A DNA stretch of 64,000 bases, from positions 45,627,001 to 45,691,000 of the forward strand of contig NW_024465885.1 in NCBI RefSeq assembly GCF_017591425.1, in the 5' to 3' direction. The notes under the pieces are model-generated. The model saw nothing but the letters and a program-made list of their open reading frames with translations, was not told the DNA's origin and did no database searches. Below, in pieces: positions 60,386 through 64,000 of this stretch (the stretch's first letter is position 1; every line of letters begins with the position of its first letter). This stretch comes from Ochotona curzoniae (lineage: Eukaryota > Chordata > Mammalia > Lagomorpha > Ochotonidae). A program made the position numbers and the translations under genes.

Positions 60386-61587
60386 TGTCTCCTTGTCACA
60401 TCATTTCAACTCCATCTCTTTTTTCCTTTCTAGATGAGTCTCCCTCTTGCTTTTCTATTCATGGTCTCACACTTTGTCCTTCCACGAATGCCCTTTTTCA
60501 GGATAGCTCATGGCAGTGGAGCCTGCAGCGTTTCTGTGTAGATATTGCATGAGATCTGTGGACAGAATCCAGTGACCAGTGTCGGGTGGAGACAGTAAGG
60601 TGGGGCCGGGGCAGTTTGTTGGCACTGTGCTTTGCAGCCCAAGGAAGGGTTTACTTCAAGGTCAGATCAATGGAAATGACCTGGTCCTCTAAAAGGAGCC
60701 ATTCTTCCCATTTTAGTGAAGACTGAGTAAGTGTCTGTCATGGCTACCAAAGAATATTATTTCTGCCTTTCCTTAAGAGATCTGGAAGATCTCGGGGTGT
60801 TGGGAGTCTTAATTCCACGCTTCCTCTCCATCCACAGAGGACATTACAGATTAAAGGTAAGTATACAATCTATAACCCAATAAACTCAAATGCCATGAAG
60901 AGTAGAGGGACGATATGAACAGCTACCCCAAAACCAACCAGCTCAAACCGGGGATGCGGGGTCACCCGCCAAGACCACGACCATACCTCAAGTCCAGTTC
61001 CTCTGATCACATGATACTCACACAGTATTTTGCTTATCCTCAGCTGGAAATTCACCCTGAGTACATTATACCTCCAAATGCATAATTTGTGATTCAAAAT
61101 CACAAAGTACCAAATAACATGGAATATATAATGTTGCCTAAGTGAAATCTGTAAAATGTGGAAATTATTCTACTTGTATTTTTTTTTTTTGCTAAAACTG
61201 ATTGAACTCACTAATGTGAATCAGCATATGTCTAATTTTTAAAACATATTAATTATATCACTCCTGGATATTTTAAAAAATGCTCTATTAGCCTATTGGG
61301 TATTTTCCTACTTTTGATATTTTTATTTTGGGAAAAGCTTGTTTTTGCTGTCCTGAAGGACAGCCTCATACAAACAGAACAAGCATTCTCTGCTAGGAAT
61401 AGCAAGCACTTACCTCTTCTATTTATTTATACTGCTATTTCCCCTTCAACAACTGCTGTTCTCTATAATTTAAATGTCTGCAAAAATAGCAGTTATGTAA
61501 ACATTAATGCATAAAAAACTATCATTTCAATGTAGCCTGAAAATCCTAGAAGCTGGGCATTAAGGAATAATGAGATTTTCCCTCTAA
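60386..61587. other. unrecognised AT-rich DNA
   Basis: Nothing recognised. There is a T run at about 61180-61190. Confidence 0.35.
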
Positions 61588-61667
61588 GCAAGGGGAGGAG
61601 ATTTCAGAATCTTTTTATCCCTAGAAATGTACCCTTCAAAGCTTTTCAAGTTCAACTTGTTCAACAG

Positions 61668-61997
61668 GTGTGATTTGCTATTACCAGTGATTCTAGAAAA
61701 TGTTGATTTTCCATCTGTCTCTGTTCAAATGCATATTTCTTTACCTGGGGCAGACTTAACTATTTCAACTCCGTATTTCCTGGAGTTGATGAGATTCCTG
61801 GACTCATTAAGCATTGAGTCTTCCCTTCCTTTTCAAAACAGGACCTTGTTTTCCAACTATCAACACGGACACCTAAGCAAGACTGGCTTTGATACATTCA
61901 TAGACACAAGCTCACCAGAACAAAGCTTTCCTGTCAAGGCTCAGGATTTTGATAACTCTACAAAAGGTGTTGTCTCCATAGGAGTTAAAATAAAAGG
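61668..61997 (+). CDS. exon-like open segment, protein not recognised
   Basis: One frame is open from 61588 to the donor. An AG acceptor at 61666-61667 ('cttgttcaacag') would begin the exon at 61668. A strong GTAAGT donor starts at 61998, and the frame's first stop codon is formed by that donor. The resulting segment is 330 bp, exactly 110 codons, entering and leaving in the same phase, so it could be spliced in or out without a frame change. The translation has balanced composition with motifs such as ISLPGADLTISTPYF and FLELMRFLDSL, and two N-glycosylation-type sites (NRT, NST). An alternative acceptor at 61624 exists. I do not recognise the protein. It may be a real internal exon, a decayed one or chance. 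Nothing nearby supports a larger gene. Confidence 0.25.
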
Positions 61998-63790
61998 GTA
62001 AGTAAAGAAATTTACGAAAAAGCAAAGCACAGTAAGCTCTTCACTTGTGAGTTTAGGACCCTAACTCAGAGCAGAAGGATTTTTTTCTTCCATGTCTGCT
62101 AAAATTTAGAATCACCAACAACCCACAGTTTAACCTTATACCAGAATGCTTTCCTCCCTGATATCCTTGGACTCATCTAGAACCCCGAATTCCTAGAATG
62201 GGAATCTTATGAAATTTCCAGAAGCTTTCATCTATACCCCCAATCCATGAAACATTTAAAAAGTGGCTTACTCGCATTCAGTAGAATGAACCATTGCATC
62301 CACATGCTTGAATTCATGGCTCCTGGTAGCTGTAAGAGTTAAGGGAACACACTGACTCCATCCGCACTCACTGAGGTCTTACCCTGTATAAGACACTGCT
62401 ATAGACACACTCCTGTAACAAGGAGGACCTGCTGTCTCATGGTGAGGAGCACTTGCCGGCCAGAGAGGGGAGAGTGAGGCCACACACTGAGCATCAGGCG
62501 CACGTGGAGTGGCAGCTGGTTTTGTCATGGGGTGGATGGGTTTTGGCAAGAGTTTAACAGAAGATTCCCCTTTGACATTTAAGGATCCAACAAGAAGGTG
62601 AGGATCCATAGGCCAGGAAGAAAGCCCTGGCCAGGAAACAATTGAGCCATTAACTTGACTTTGGACTTCTTGGCCTCTAGAACCCAAAGAAAATGAATTT
62701 TTGCTGTTTCAGTACCTCTTAGATGGTGCCTTGTCATGGCATCACAACTATACTAACATGGTGGGTTGATTGTGATAATACTATTTTGAAACTGGAAGCA
62801 ATAAATTTTATCCAAAGACTTTGGAAAGTTGCTTAACAGCTTAACTATTTCAATACTTGGAACAATGGCTTTTCTGAAACCCACAAGAGATCACACTGGA
62901 TATCAGTTTGCAGAGTCATCCAGAGGAGGAATGATGTGGCTGAAAGATAGCACCCATTTTTGTTGAAACAGAAAGGAAATGCTTGAGAAATATAAAATAC
63001 GTAGAAGTAACAGCACTTTGGGCTTGCTGGAATAGGGGTAATTTTCAATAGACTATAAAGAGGAAACTTCAGTAAGTATTGGATTAAACCATATAAAATT
63101 GCCATTTTGGTAAGCAAAGCTGATCTCACAAGAGCCATTCCAATGGCTTCGCCTAATACTACATGGTGATGTTGCTGTAATTAGATTCTTAACGTAAGAG
63201 TTTTATATAATGTACCACATTTCATAGTGTTAGAAAAATAAGCTATTAACAGAGCCAAAATTAGTCCTTAGAGTAGCGTTTTAGAATTTAATTATTTTTT
63301 AAGATTGCAGTAAATCAGATCACTAGTAATAAAGCTGATAATTATGAAATTAACAGAAGCTGATCTTTGGCTATATTTCAGGGAATAATTCCTCATAAAA
63401 AATTAAATGTTACTTGAGATAAAGTATTTAATTTTCAGGGTTATTACTTTATAATTGATTTCTCTTTAAGAGGAAATTAAACAGAATTTATATTAAAATA
63501 AGCAATCATATTTTTATGTCTGTGGGAAAATATTTGTTTTTTAAATAACCGCAGAATCATTAAATTACATCCTTTGTGGAAGATGGGTCCCAAGTCAGGG
63601 TTTTTAAACTCTATTTGCTATCTCTCTTATTTCAAGATATTTTGGGAATATATTGCAACTTTTACCACAAAAAAATATTATTTCTTTTCCCTAACTGGAA
63701 ATTTATTTTTAAAACTATTTTTCAGTGTATTGGGAGAATAAGGCTCTGAGCCAATAAGCTGTAATTCAGTTCCTAAGAAAATATTTTATA
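61998..63790. other. unrecognised AT-rich DNA
   Basis: Nothing recognised. Minus-strand frames of 97-102 codons at 62379-63138 are isolated. 63260-63720 is very AT-rich. Confidence 0.35.
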
Positions 63791-63826
63791 TACACATGTA
63801 TACACACAGACACACACACAAAGATA
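63791..63826 (+). repeat. TACA/CA simple repeat
   Basis: Interrupted run of TACACA, GACACACACACA units. Confidence 0.8.
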
Positions 63827-63890
63827 CAACATGCTTCATAGCAACAGGAAATAGAACTAGAACATCCGAAATCTACATTTTAAAAGATTT

Positions 63891-64000
63891 GGGCCTGGCA
63901 CAGTGACCTAGCAGCTAAAGTCCTCGCCATGAACGTGCCAGGATCCCATATGGGTGCCAGTTCTAATCCTGGCAGCTCCACTTCCCATCCAGCTCCCTGC
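63891..64000 (+). mobile_element. C-type SINE, cut by the window end
   Basis: Starts with 'gggcctggcacagtgaccta', box-A-like 'gcagctaaagtcc', then 'gatcccatatgggtgccagt' and box-B-like 'gttctaatcctggcagctc', and stops in 'ccagctccctgc' at the window edge. The head is of the same subtype as 29409-29738 and 47757-48085. Confidence 0.92.

Noticed and set aside
1..64000. Search for CRISPR arrays, operons, riboswitches, phage or bacterial genes
   Set aside because: The window is plainly mammalian. The repeats are SINE, LINE, LTR and microsatellite, and no prokaryotic gene structure is present.
1..64000. Search for tRNA, U6/U1 snRNA, 5S, 7SK or Y RNA genes and processed pseudogenes
   Set aside because: None was recognised. 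The only tRNA-like sequences are the heads of C-type SINEs.

Overview
This window looks like ordinary intergenic or deep-intronic DNA from a placental mammal, almost certainly a lagomorph and most likely a pika (Ochotona). The diagnosis rests on repeats. At least ten copies or fragments of the lagomorph tRNA-derived C-type SINE are present. The best-preserved ones (29409-29738, 47757-48085, and the copy cut by the window end at 63891) carry wording that I associate with pika rather than rabbit C elements, such as 'gaggacggcccaaagctttg' and 'cggcatagcattggccgt'. That assignment is from memory of the family and was not searched. Ancient eutherian repeats (L2, MIR, MaLR/MLT1-type LTRs, MER20-type hAT DNA, L1M-type 3' ends) fill much of the rest.

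Layout. 0-2.5 kb: unique AT-rich DNA and a MaLR-like LTR. 2.5-3.1 kb: a 560-bp TG/TATG microsatellite with higher-order structure. 3.1-13 kb: mostly unrecognised DNA with an L1 3' end, C-SINE fragments and MLT1-class LTRs. 13-25 kb: L2, MIR and MaLR fossils in largely unique DNA, plus a fresh 38-bp tandem duplication at 19.6 kb. 25-32 kb: L2 and C-SINE copies, a retroviral LTR on the minus strand (27.3-27.7 kb), a young C-SINE with perfect 13-bp target duplications (29.4 kb), a MER20-like element and a degraded C-SINE flanked by a lagomorph dispersed repeat. 32-48 kb: LTR, L1, L2 and Tigger-like fossils, several copies of the dispersed repeat between 39.9 and 41.2 kb, and two C-SINEs end to end at 47.5-48.1 kb. 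48-64 kb: more fossils, long unrecognised stretches, and one exon-like open segment at 61668-61997.

No complete protein-coding gene, CpG island, tRNA, rRNA, snRNA or processed pseudogene was recognised. The open frames of 60-180 codons are what chance, the TG tract or SINE bodies would give. The one segment worth testing as coding is 61668-61997, which lies between an AG acceptor and a GTAAGT donor, is 330 bp long (a multiple of 3) and is open in one frame throughout. I could not name a protein for it. There is no evidence of a multi-gene system. The most interesting material is repeat biology: a dispersed repeat with inverted symmetry, an LTR with internal repeats containing CCAAT, and the structured microsatellite.
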